Origin: UBA724 sp964229545
Lineage (GTDB): Bacteria; Bacteroidota; Bacteroidia; Flavobacteriales; Flavobacteriaceae
NCBI GenBank assembly: GCA_964229545.1
Contig: CAXRDP010000063.1
Location: forward strand, 1 to 5,253
Direction: 5' to 3'
DNA length: 5,253 nucleotides
Shown: positions 1 to 4,776 of the stretch, one piece after another
Numbering within the stretch: position 1 is the stretch's first letter
Layout of the letters: every line of letters starts with the position of its first letter
Program-made: the position numbers and the translations under genes
The notes under the pieces: generated by a model
The model's input: only the letters and a program-made list of their open reading frames with translations
The model's database searches: none
Told to the model about the DNA's origin: nothing

Positions 1-357
1 ATAGTGTATAAGATAATCTCTGTTAGAATATAATTTTTTCTTTCCAATTTGAATAAATATTTGGCAAAAATAAGGGATTCACTTCTAAAAAACAAAAAAA
101 ACAATTACTTTGTTAATGGTGATTAACTTGTTCTCTCGAGAGCAAATGAGTAATTTAAGTATGACAAATTATTTTGTTATTATATAAATCAATGATAAGA
201 CCCATAACATGGGCTTAAACAACGATTAAATGTTTTAAGGTGATATTTTTTATTGAACGATATTTCTTACAAAAGCGTAAGTTTTATCTTAAAAAGATGA
301 GTGCAGCAAAATGCCTAAAGAAGGTAATTATAAAAAATAAAAAAATTATTTAACACC
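1..357. other. AT-rich region without a recognisable gene
   Basis: This stretch is far richer in A and T than the genes to its right, and no frame gives a convincing protein; the longest readable pieces are short and lysine/isoleucine-rich. It contains a 10-bp perfect palindrome, CTCTCGAGAG (133-142), a small hairpin CCCAT-aac-ATGGG (201-213) whose stem can extend by AAG/CTT around one bulged A, and ATCTT-aaa-AAGAT (286-298). None is followed by a clear T-run, so none is called as a terminator. The A/T tract at about 328-350 lies directly downstream of the small membrane-protein gene on the minus strand and may help end that transcript, but no strong stem is present. A leftward promoter is listed separately. 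Confidence 0.6.
65..96 (-). promoter_or_regulatory. Bacteroidota-type promoter pointing out of the left edge
   Basis: Read on the minus strand, TTTG (96-93) is followed after exactly 20 nt by TATTTTTG (72-65). This matches the Bacteroidota primary sigma factor pattern of a -33 TTG, a 19-21 nt spacer and a -7 TAnnTTTG. Transcription would start near positions 58-60 and read leftward into sequence outside the window, so the regulated gene is not visible. The region is AT-rich, so a chance match is possible; the correct spacing of both boxes is the main support. Confidence 0.45.
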
Positions 358-576
358 CTACAACCTCCAAGGCGCTTTCCGCCAAAACAGTTTCACCCAT
401 AGCGCCCCATCTTTGACCAAAAACTTAGGAGCCACAAAACTGGCCAACACCGCAGAGCCCAACAACAAAGGCAAATGTGATAGTGGCAACACACTGCCAA
501 GACCCATACGGAACAACAAAAACAAAACTGCAAAGCACAGCAGGTTTAACAAAAAAGCAACAGTGGTTTTAGGCAT
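358..576 (-). CDS. small two-helix membrane protein, function unknown
   Basis: This gene encodes a 72-residue protein with two predicted membrane helices, at about residues 6-29 and 33-50. A short tail follows, rich in basic and aromatic residues (KFLVKDGALWVKLFWRKAPW), which by the positive-inside tendency would probably face the cytoplasm. It has no cleavable signal peptide and no catalytic motif, and I cannot assign a function. The ATG lies inside the last codons of the upstream RNA methyltransferase gene, with an 8-bp overlap, which suggests a shared mRNA and translational coupling. I have an impression, not verified, that similar short membrane proteins occur in other Flavobacteriia. The overlap and the sensible hydrophobic pattern make it a likely real gene despite its size. 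No strong terminator follows it. Confidence 0.72.
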   Translation of the reverse strand: MPKTTVAFLLNLLCFAVLFLLFRMGLGSVLPLSHLPLLLGSAVLASFVAPKFLVKDGALWVKLFWRKAPWRL

Positions 577-1738
577 GCTTATAGGTTTTTAAACTGCCCT
601 GATACAGGGCGTAGTGCACCAAACGGCTTTCGAGTTTGCCGTTGAAAAGCTTGGTTTTTTGAGTGGCTCTGAGCCCCACATTTTTTAGTGCCTCCATATT
701 GGAGCTGATCATCCAGGCATCGGAGTTTGGATAAAGTTGCTTCAGGGTATCTCCGATACGGCCATAAAAGAGTTTCATGTCAATCGGAAGGCGTTCCCCA
801 TAGGGTGGATTAAAAACCAAATGCAAGGGTGCTTCGGGCTTGGGTTTGGCCGAGCGGAAAAAGTCTTGTCTATCGATCTGCACAAAATCAGAAAGGCCTG
901 CTTGGGCTACATTGTCTTGGGCTTTTCGCACAGCCGAAGGCGCTTTGTCATAGCCGACAATTGTATGCTGAAAATCACGTGTTTTTTTAAGCGCAGAAGT
1001 GCGAATAAGGTCAAACAAATCAGCGTCCCAATTTTTCCAACGTTCAAAGGCAAACTGTTTGCGGTTGAGTTGGGGTGGAATGTTGCATGCGATCATGGCC
1101 GCTTCAATCGGCAAAGTGCCACTTCCACACATAGGGTCTAAAAAATCGGTCTCCCCTTCCCAACCCGACAACAACAAGATGCCCGCTGCCAATACTTCGT
1201 TGATGGGCGCAATGTTGGTCGCAGTGCGATAACCACGATGGTGTAGAGATGCGCCCGAAGCATCTAAAGAAACTTCAAGCCTGCCCCTGCCGATATGTAT
1301 ATGAATACTCAAATCTGGATCCTCACGACCCACACTGGGGCGTTTGCCAGTCTGTTTTCGAAACCGATCTACAAGGGCGTCTTTGGCTTTTTGAGCAGCA
1401 AACATGGTGTTGCGAAACAAATCACTCGACTGTGTGACCTGAATGGAAAAGCGGGTTTCTAAATCCATATACGCTTCCCATGGAATCCGCAGCACCGCTT
1501 GGTACAAATCAGACTCCTTTTGAATTTTGGCACTATGAATGGGTACCAATATTCGCAGTGCCGTCCGCAAACACAAACTGGCTTTGTACAAAAACCCCAA
1601 ATCGCCGCGAAAACGCACATGGCGCACCCCGGGTTGGATGGACTGCGCACCTAGTTGCAAAAGCTCATCTGCCAATACCGATTCAAAACCAAATAAGGTT
1701 TTGGCGATCATATCAAAATTGACATTGGATTGGCTCAT
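569..1738 (-). CDS. THUMP-domain class I SAM-dependent RNA methyltransferase (RlmL/YpsC type)
   Basis: This 389-residue enzyme is expected to transfer a methyl group from S-adenosylmethionine to a guanine N2 in 23S rRNA, as E. coli RlmL does at G2445. The exact target here is inferred. Residues about 45-155 form the THUMP RNA-binding region. The family signature LHHRGYR is at 165-171, followed by NIAPINEVLAA. The SAM-binding motif I is DPMCGSGT (201-208), an acidic motif II lies in GYDKAP (262-267), and the catalytic motif IV is NPPYG (310-314), typical of N-methyltransferases of the UPF0020 family. The RlmK half found in E. coli RlmKL is absent, so this is the short single-domain form, similar in length to Bacillus YpsC. 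The chosen ATG gives a start typical of the family (IAKTLFGFESVLADEL) and sits 4 nt after a -7 box. The gene overlaps a small membrane-protein gene by 8 bp at its 3' end. Confidence 0.93.
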   Translation of the reverse strand: MSQSNVNFDMIAKTLFGFESVLADELLQLGAQSIQPGVRHVRFRGDLGFLYKASLCLRTALRILVPIHSAKIQKESDLYQAVLRIPWEAYMDLETRFSIQVTQSSDLFRNTMFAAQKAKDALVDRFRKQTGKRPSVGREDPDLSIHIHIGRGRLEVSLDASGASLHHRGYRTATNIAPINEVLAAGILLLSGWEGETDFLDPMCGSGTLPIEAAMIACNIPPQLNRKQFAFERWKNWDADLFDLIRTSALKKTRDFQHTIVGYDKAPSAVRKAQDNVAQAGLSDFVQIDRQDFFRSAKPKPEAPLHLVFNPPYGERLPIDMKLFYGRIGDTLKQLYPNSDAWMISSNMEALKNVGLRATQKTKLFNGKLESRLVHYALYQGSLKTYKHA

Positions 1739-1742
1739 GCTG

Positions 1743-1750
1743 CAAAAGTA
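1743..1750 (-). promoter_or_regulatory. -7 promoter box abutting the RNA methyltransferase start
   Basis: On the minus strand the sequence reads TACTTTTG, then CAGC, then the ATG of the RNA methyltransferase gene. TACTTTTG is a full match to the Bacteroidota TAnnTTTG -7 element. With only 4 nt before the start codon, the predicted transcript would have almost no 5' leader. No TTG is found at the expected 19-21 nt upstream distance, so the -33 element is missing or degenerate. Confidence 0.5.
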
Positions 1751-1797
1751 GAGAAAAGCACAGACACCGGCTTAATTACTTTTAGGGCAAATACCTT

Positions 1798-1877
1798 ATG
1801 TCACTCCTGCGGAGGCAGGAGTCTCCTTAGGGAGTGGTGGATGCCGTGTCGTGGCACGGCATGACATTCAGCAGGCA
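1798..1877. repeat. palindromic repeat unit A
   Basis: This unit is GC-rich and made of two hairpins. The first is ACTCCTGC (1803-1810), loop GGAG, GCAGGAGT (1815-1822). The second is ATGCCGTG (1841-1848), a 6-nt loop, CACGGCAT (1855-1862). The part 1798-1867 is bounded by the inverted ends ATGTCA (1798-1803) and TGACAT (1862-1867). Positions 1837-1877 are a 41-bp stretch repeated without change at 2019-2059. It resembles the short dispersed palindromic repeats common between genes in many bacteria (the ATTCCC...GGGAAT style). No transposase is near, so calling it mobile would be inference. Confidence 0.8.
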
Positions 1878-1891
1878 GGCCAGCCTGACAA

Positions 1892-1943
1892 GTCATTCTG
1901 GCGGGCCAGCCCGAAAGTGCTGTTCGGTACGGGCGGGCATGAC
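1892..1943. repeat. palindromic repeat unit B (diverged)
   Basis: This middle unit starts with GTCAT (1892-1896) and ends with ATGAC (1939-1943), giving the same inverted ends as its neighbours. Inside are GC-rich inverted segments such as GGCGGGCCAGCCCG (1900-1913) and TACGGGCGGGCATGAC (1928-1943). It lacks the 41-bp core shared by the outer units, so it is either a diverged or rearranged copy or a different member of the same repeat family. The sequence 1876-1887, CAGGCCAGCCTG, just to its left is a further small inverted repeat. Confidence 0.6.
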
Positions 1944-1961
1944 ATAAAACCCACTTACAGC

Positions 1962-2059
1962 ATGTCACTCCCGTGAATTTACCTGCCGAAGGCAGGAACG
2001 GGAGTCCCTAAAACCTTTGTGGATGCCGTGTCGTGGCACGGCATGACATTCAGCAGGCA
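1962..2059. repeat. palindromic repeat unit C
   Basis: Like unit A, this begins ATGTCA (1962-1967), has TGACAT at 2044-2049, and carries two hairpins. The first is two-tiered: outer stem ACTCCCGT (1967-1974) with ACGGGAGT (1998-2005), inner stem CCTGCC (1982-1987) with GGCAGG (1991-1996) around a GAA loop. The second, ATGCCGTG/CACGGCAT at 2023-2044, lies within the 41-bp stretch identical to unit A. The unit ends 45 bp before the start codon of the rightward methyltransferase gene, so it forms the upstream part of that gene's control region. Confidence 0.8.
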
Positions 2060-2091
2060 AGTGCGGGCGTCCATACAAGAGGAAAATACCG

Positions 2092-2099
2092 TAATTTTG
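2092..2099 (+). promoter_or_regulatory. -7 promoter box abutting the rightward methyltransferase start
   Basis: TAATTTTG fully matches the Bacteroidota TAnnTTTG -7 element and is followed by CCACC and the ATG at 2105. The transcript would start at or within a few bases of the start codon. No TTG lies 19-21 nt upstream, where the sequence merges into the repeat cluster. This box also supports the start at 2105 over an in-frame ATG at 2033, since that earlier start would lie upstream of the promoter and inside the repeat. Confidence 0.5.
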
Positions 2100-2104
2100 C
2101 CACC

Positions 2105-2830
2105 ATGGCAACACAAGCATGGTTTGAATCTTGGTTCGACTCCCCCTACTACCATGTACTCTATGCCGACCGCGACCAACAAGAAGCCCAAAGGTTTATA
2201 GACAAGCTGATGACCACATTGGATTTGCCAAAGAATGCACGGCTTTTGGATGTGGCTTGTGGCCGAGGACGTCATGCCATTTACCTCAACCAACTGGGCT
2301 ATGATGTAAAAGGCATCGATTTGTCTCAAAAGAACATATCTCATGCCCAATCTTATGCCAACGATAGGCTGCAGTTTCAACAACACGATATGCGGAAAAC
2401 CTTGGATGAAAAATTTGATGGTGTCCTCAATCTGTTTACCAGCTTTGGATATTTTGAGGATGATGCAGACAGCCTAAAAGCTTTATATGCTTTTCGCAGC
2501 CATTTACAAGTCGGAGGGGTCGGTGTTATCGATTTTTTAAACACCCCATGGGTAGCCAAACATTTGATACCCGAAGAAAGCGTCATCAAAGAAGGGATTC
2601 AATTTGATATCAAGCGACGCGTAGACGCGCGTTGGATTACAAAAGAGATCGCCTTTGAAACAGGGGGTGAAAAATTTCAATTTCAAGAACGCGTACGTGC
2701 CTTACATCTCGAAGATTTTAAACATTGGCTCAGTGAAGTGGGGTTGGAAATAAAAGCCATTTACGGAGACTACACACTTTCTGACTACAATCCACTATCT
2801 TCGAGCCGATTAATTCTGATTGTGCAATGA
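2105..2830 (+). CDS. class I SAM-dependent methyltransferase, substrate unknown
   Basis: This gene encodes a 241-residue soluble protein with a Rossmann-type methyltransferase fold. Motif I is LLDVACGRGRHA (47-58), followed by the acidic post-I motif GIDLS (70-74), an HDMR segment near 95-98, and the motif IV region FDGVLNLFTSFGYFED (104-119), which has no NPPY. It therefore looks like a general Methyltransf_11/25-type enzyme rather than a DNA or RNA N-methyltransferase; the substrate cannot be read from the sequence. The start is set at 2105 (MATQAWFESWFDSPYYHVLY), because the 24 extra residues from the ATG at 2033 would come from the repeat cluster and look non-native. The stop overlaps the next start as ATGA, so the ZIP transporter gene is probably translationally coupled to it. 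Confidence 0.88.
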   Translation: MATQAWFESWFDSPYYHVLYADRDQQEAQRFIDKLMTTLDLPKNARLLDVACGRGRHAIYLNQLGYDVKGIDLSQKNISHAQSYANDRLQFQQHDMRKTLDEKFDGVLNLFTSFGYFEDDADSLKALYAFRSHLQVGGVGVIDFLNTPWVAKHLIPEESVIKEGIQFDIKRRVDARWITKEIAFETGGEKFQFQERVRALHLEDFKHWLSEVGLEIKAIYGDYTLSDYNPLSSSRLILIVQ

Positions 2831-3504
2831 CCTATCTGATATTGCCTTTTGTCACAGTGGTTCTGGGTGCGCTGGTCGTCGTCCTGTGGAAACCCAAACA
2901 ACTCAAACCTGTCAAAATATTATTGGCATTTAGCGGGGCATTCTTACTGTCTATCACCGTGTTTGAATTGCTACCCACAGTTTTTGGACAAGCGCACAGC
3001 AGCCAATTGGGGCTTTGGGTAATGGGCGGTATTTTGGTGCAGATTGTCTTAGAATCCTTTTCCAAAGGGGCCGAGCATGGACACATACACCTTCACAATT
3101 CAGGAGGATTCCCTTGGGGGCTTTTTACAGGTTTGTGCCTACATGCTTTTTTGGAAGGTACCCCGATAGAACAGCACGAACACCTGATTTGGGGGGTCTT
3201 GATTCACAAATTGCCCATAGCCATTCTGATAAGCTATTTTTTATGGCAATCCCATATGAAACAATTACAGATGTGGTTGTTTTTGGGCATCTTCGCACTG
3301 ATGACCCCACTGGGCACTTGGTCAGTACAGACTATCGAAAGCCTACAAGAAATCACCCTAGAACTCAGTGCTTTGGTAATTGGGATCTTTCTTCACGTAT
3401 CTACCACCATTCTTTTTGAAAGTGCCGAAGGCCACCGCTTTCACAGCACAAAATTGCTGGCCATAGTCAGTGCCATCCTACTGGCCTATCTTATCCAACA
3501 TTAG
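2827..3504 (+). CDS. ZIP-family divalent metal transporter
   Basis: This 225-residue inner-membrane protein has about eight hydrophobic segments (roughly 3-20, 31-52, 61-79, 95-112, 119-139, 146-165, 176-197, 208-223), as in ZIP transporters, which bring Zn2+, Fe2+ or similar ions into the cytoplasm. The TM4 metal motif is present as HAFLEG (H106, E110). The matching TM5 motif reads HKLPIA (127-132): His127 and Pro130 are kept, but the usual glutamate after the proline is Ile131. A histidine-rich loop, AEHGHIHLH (82-90), lies between TM3 and TM4, and HEH is at 117-119. TM7 carries H190 in FLHVSTTILFE. The gene starts in an ATGA overlap with the methyltransferase gene and has no promoter of its own in view. 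Metal choice and transport direction are not decidable, and the changed TM5 site leaves its activity uncertain. Confidence 0.85.
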   Translation: MTYLILPFVTVVLGALVVVLWKPKQLKPVKILLAFSGAFLLSITVFELLPTVFGQAHSSQLGLWVMGGILVQIVLESFSKGAEHGHIHLHNSGGFPWGLFTGLCLHAFLEGTPIEQHEHLIWGVLIHKLPIAILISYFLWQSHMKQLQMWLFLGIFALMTPLGTWSVQTIESLQEITLELSALVIGIFLHVSTTILFESAEGHRFHSTKLLAIVSAILLAYLIQH

Positions 3505-3696
3505 GCAAAGTATTAACATTTGTTAGTGTTTAAGAAAATTTAGACACTTCAAATTGCTTTTGTGATGCCATGGCATGATGTTTGGACAGACGAAAAAAGC
3601 TCCAAAACACCTACCATCTAGGAAGGAGCGCTTGGTCTGAACAAGCCGAAAAAAGACCCTAAAGCGAAGTAGGCGCCATTTTTAATCTTACTTTTT
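3505..3696. other. spacer with nested inverted repeats before the lipoprotein gene
   Basis: The 192-bp spacer has no convincing gene. It contains a 12-bp perfect palindrome ATGCCATGGCAT (3565-3576), then a nested inverted repeat: CAGAC (3587-3591) with GTCTG (3635-3639), enclosing GCTCC (3599-3603) with GGAGC (3625-3629). An alternative hairpin uses GCTTG (3630-3634) with CAAGC (3642-3646). This could be a structured 5' leader for the lipoprotein mRNA or a weak end signal for the ZIP transcript; no T-run follows, which argues against a normal terminator. A 21-codon basic reading frame (3575-3640) runs through it, but nothing supports its translation. No clear promoter was found; TACTTTTT directly touches the lipoprotein ATG and differs from the -7 consensus at its last base. 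Confidence 0.35.
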
Positions 3697-4563
3697 ATGA
3701 ATTATTCTAAATTACTTTTGTTGTGTTTGTTGGTCTCAGGATTTGTGGCCTGCGACAATGATGACGAAGACCCAGACCAAGATTTGGTAGTACAATTGTC
3801 AAATTTGCCCACGCTCAATGACGGCTTTCAGTACGAAGGTTGGATCATTGTCGATGGAGCAGCCATCAGCACCGGCACCTTTGATGCTACTGGCAATGTG
3901 ACCACCAGTATTGACCGTACCCAATTGGAAGATGCCACCCGCTATGTGCTGACCATAGAGCCCGACCCAGACCCGAGTGCCGACCCCAGTAGCACACATA
4001 TCTTAGCCGGCGATTTTAACGGCAATGTAGCCGCTTTGACCATAGGACACAGTGCCGCTTTGGGAAGTGACTTTACCGATGCCACAGGCAAATACATCTT
4101 GGCCACGCCAACAAATGGGGCGGACAATGACGAAAACAGCGGAGTTTGGTGGTTAGACAATTCCAACCCACCAGCTGTAGCCGGACTCTCTCTTCCTGAT
4201 TTAGCTGATGGATGGAAATACGAAGGTTGGGCTGTTATTGACGGTACGCCGGTAAGTACAGGGACCTTTACCGATATAAATGCAGCAGACGAAGCCGATG
4301 AGTTTAGCGGTGACACGCCCGGACCTGCCTATCCCGGAGAAGATTTTTTGGTCAATGCGCCTGATGGATTGACATTTCCAACCGATTTGAGCGAAGCCAA
4401 CGTAGTCATATCTATCGAACCTGATCCAGACGATTCGGCGCTTCCGTTTTTTCTAAAACCTCTGGCTCACCAAGTCCCTGCCAATGCAGAAGACCATATG
4501 GTGTTTGACATGGAAAATAATATTGCAAACACACTGATTAGCGGTACAGCCACCAAGCGTTAG
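3697..4563 (+). CDS. lipoprotein with two RskA-like (anti-sigma-K extracytoplasmic) domains
   Basis: This is a 288-residue lipoprotein. The signal peptide ends in a lipobox, with FVAC placing the lipid-modified cysteine at residue 19. The next residues are strongly acidic (DNDDEDPDQD), which resembles Bacteroidota signals that send lipoproteins to the cell surface. The mature protein has two related domains, about 34-138 and 164-285. Each carries YEGW (46-49; 175-178), a DG turn, STGTF (58-62; 187-191) and IEPDPD (87-92; 240-245). This pattern resembles the C-terminal extracytoplasmic domain of RskA-type anti-sigma factors (YxLW...DG...SxGxF...xxEPxxGS). The cytoplasmic sigma-binding part and a membrane helix are absent, so a direct anti-sigma role is unlikely; a binding or structural surface role is inference. 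The protein is acidic overall and lacks cysteine after residue 19. The gene stands alone and converges on the rRNA operon. Confidence 0.8.
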   Translation: MNYSKLLLLCLLVSGFVACDNDDEDPDQDLVVQLSNLPTLNDGFQYEGWIIVDGAAISTGTFDATGNVTTSIDRTQLEDATRYVLTIEPDPDPSADPSSTHILAGDFNGNVAALTIGHSAALGSDFTDATGKYILATPTNGADNDENSGVWWLDNSNPPAVAGLSLPDLADGWKYEGWAVIDGTPVSTGTFTDINAADEADEFSGDTPGPAYPGEDFLVNAPDGLTFPTDLSEANVVISIEPDPDDSALPFFLKPLAHQVPANAEDHMVFDMENNIANTLISGTATKR

Positions 4564-4586
4564 TTCGTTTTTAAAAATTTGGAAGT

Positions 4587-4613
4587 AAAAAGCTCCTTTA
4601 TGGGGCTTTTTTT
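4587..4613 (+). terminator. intrinsic terminator of the lipoprotein gene
   Basis: The stem AAAAAGCTCC (4587-4596) pairs with GGGGCTTTTT (4602-4611) around the loop TTTAT, with one G-U pair, and the T-run continues to 4613. It lies 23 bp after the lipoprotein stop codon. Because A-runs and T-runs flank both sides, the same sequence can also act on minus-strand transcription as a second stop for the rRNA operon. Confidence 0.85.
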
Positions 4614-4630
4614 ATGCATAGAAAGTTGGG

Positions 4631-4667
4631 GAAATAAAAAACCCCCGACACAACGTGAAGGGGGTTT
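4631..4667 (-). terminator. intrinsic terminator of the rRNA operon
   Basis: On the minus strand AAACCCCC (4667-4660) pairs with GGGGGTTT (4646-4639). An inner CAC/GTG stem sits in the loop, and the T-rich tail TTTTTTATTT follows down to 4632. It begins only about 4 nt beyond the predicted 3' end of 5S rRNA, so it ends the rRNA transcript immediately after the last mature RNA. Confidence 0.88.
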
Positions 4668-4671
4668 AAAG

Positions 4672-4776
4672 AAGGCGGCGACATACTCTCCCACAAATGC
4701 AGTACCATCTGCGCTATTGGGCTTAACTTCTCTGTTCGGGATGGGAAGAGGTGAGCCCCAATGCAATAGCCACCTT
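4672..4776 (-). rRNA. rrf: 5S ribosomal RNA
   Basis: On the minus strand this region shows the conserved 5S core: GGGGCTCACCTCTTCCCATC, then CCGAACAGAGAAGTTAAGCC, then GCGCAGATGGTACTGC and GTGGGAGAGTATGTCGCCGC. The ends are set by the closing helix I, in which AAGGTGGC at the 5' end pairs over 8 bp with GCCGCCTT at the 3' end. The resulting length of about 105 nt is near the short end for bacterial 5S, so each end may be off by a few bases. It is the last gene of the rRNA operon and directly precedes the terminator. Any protein reading frame across it is an artefact. Confidence 0.95.

Noticed and set aside
737..1141. Plus-strand reading frame of 134 codons
   Set aside because: It is antisense to the well-supported RNA methyltransferase and shows no family features.
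1798..2059. CRISPR array
   Set aside because: Only two identical copies exist, separated by 141 bp of partly palindromic sequence, not by regular short spacers, and no cas gene is present.
1979..2386. Minus-strand reading frame of 135 codons
   Set aside because: It runs antisense to the methyltransferase gene and through repeat unit C, with an unnatural composition.
3575..3640. A 21-codon basic reading frame before the lipoprotein gene, with another basic frame (LNKPKKDPKAK) just after it in a different phase
   Set aside because: A shifted or decayed small gene was considered, but the pieces are short, the phases do not join without an assumed frameshift, and no family is recognised.
3689..3696. 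TACTTTTT as a -7 promoter box of the lipoprotein gene
   Set aside because: The last base differs from TAnnTTTG, it touches the ATG so transcription would start inside the gene, and no -33 TTG is placed correctly.
3942..4316. Minus-strand reading frame of 124 codons
   Set aside because: It is antisense to the lipoprotein gene, whose signal peptide and repeated domains are clear.
3697..4563. Functional anti-sigma factor
   Set aside because: There is no cytoplasmic sigma-binding segment, no membrane helix and no neighbouring sigma factor gene; only the outer-domain resemblance remains.
4560..4766. Minus-strand reading frame of 68 codons
   Set aside because: It covers most of 5S rRNA and the terminators; no protein character.
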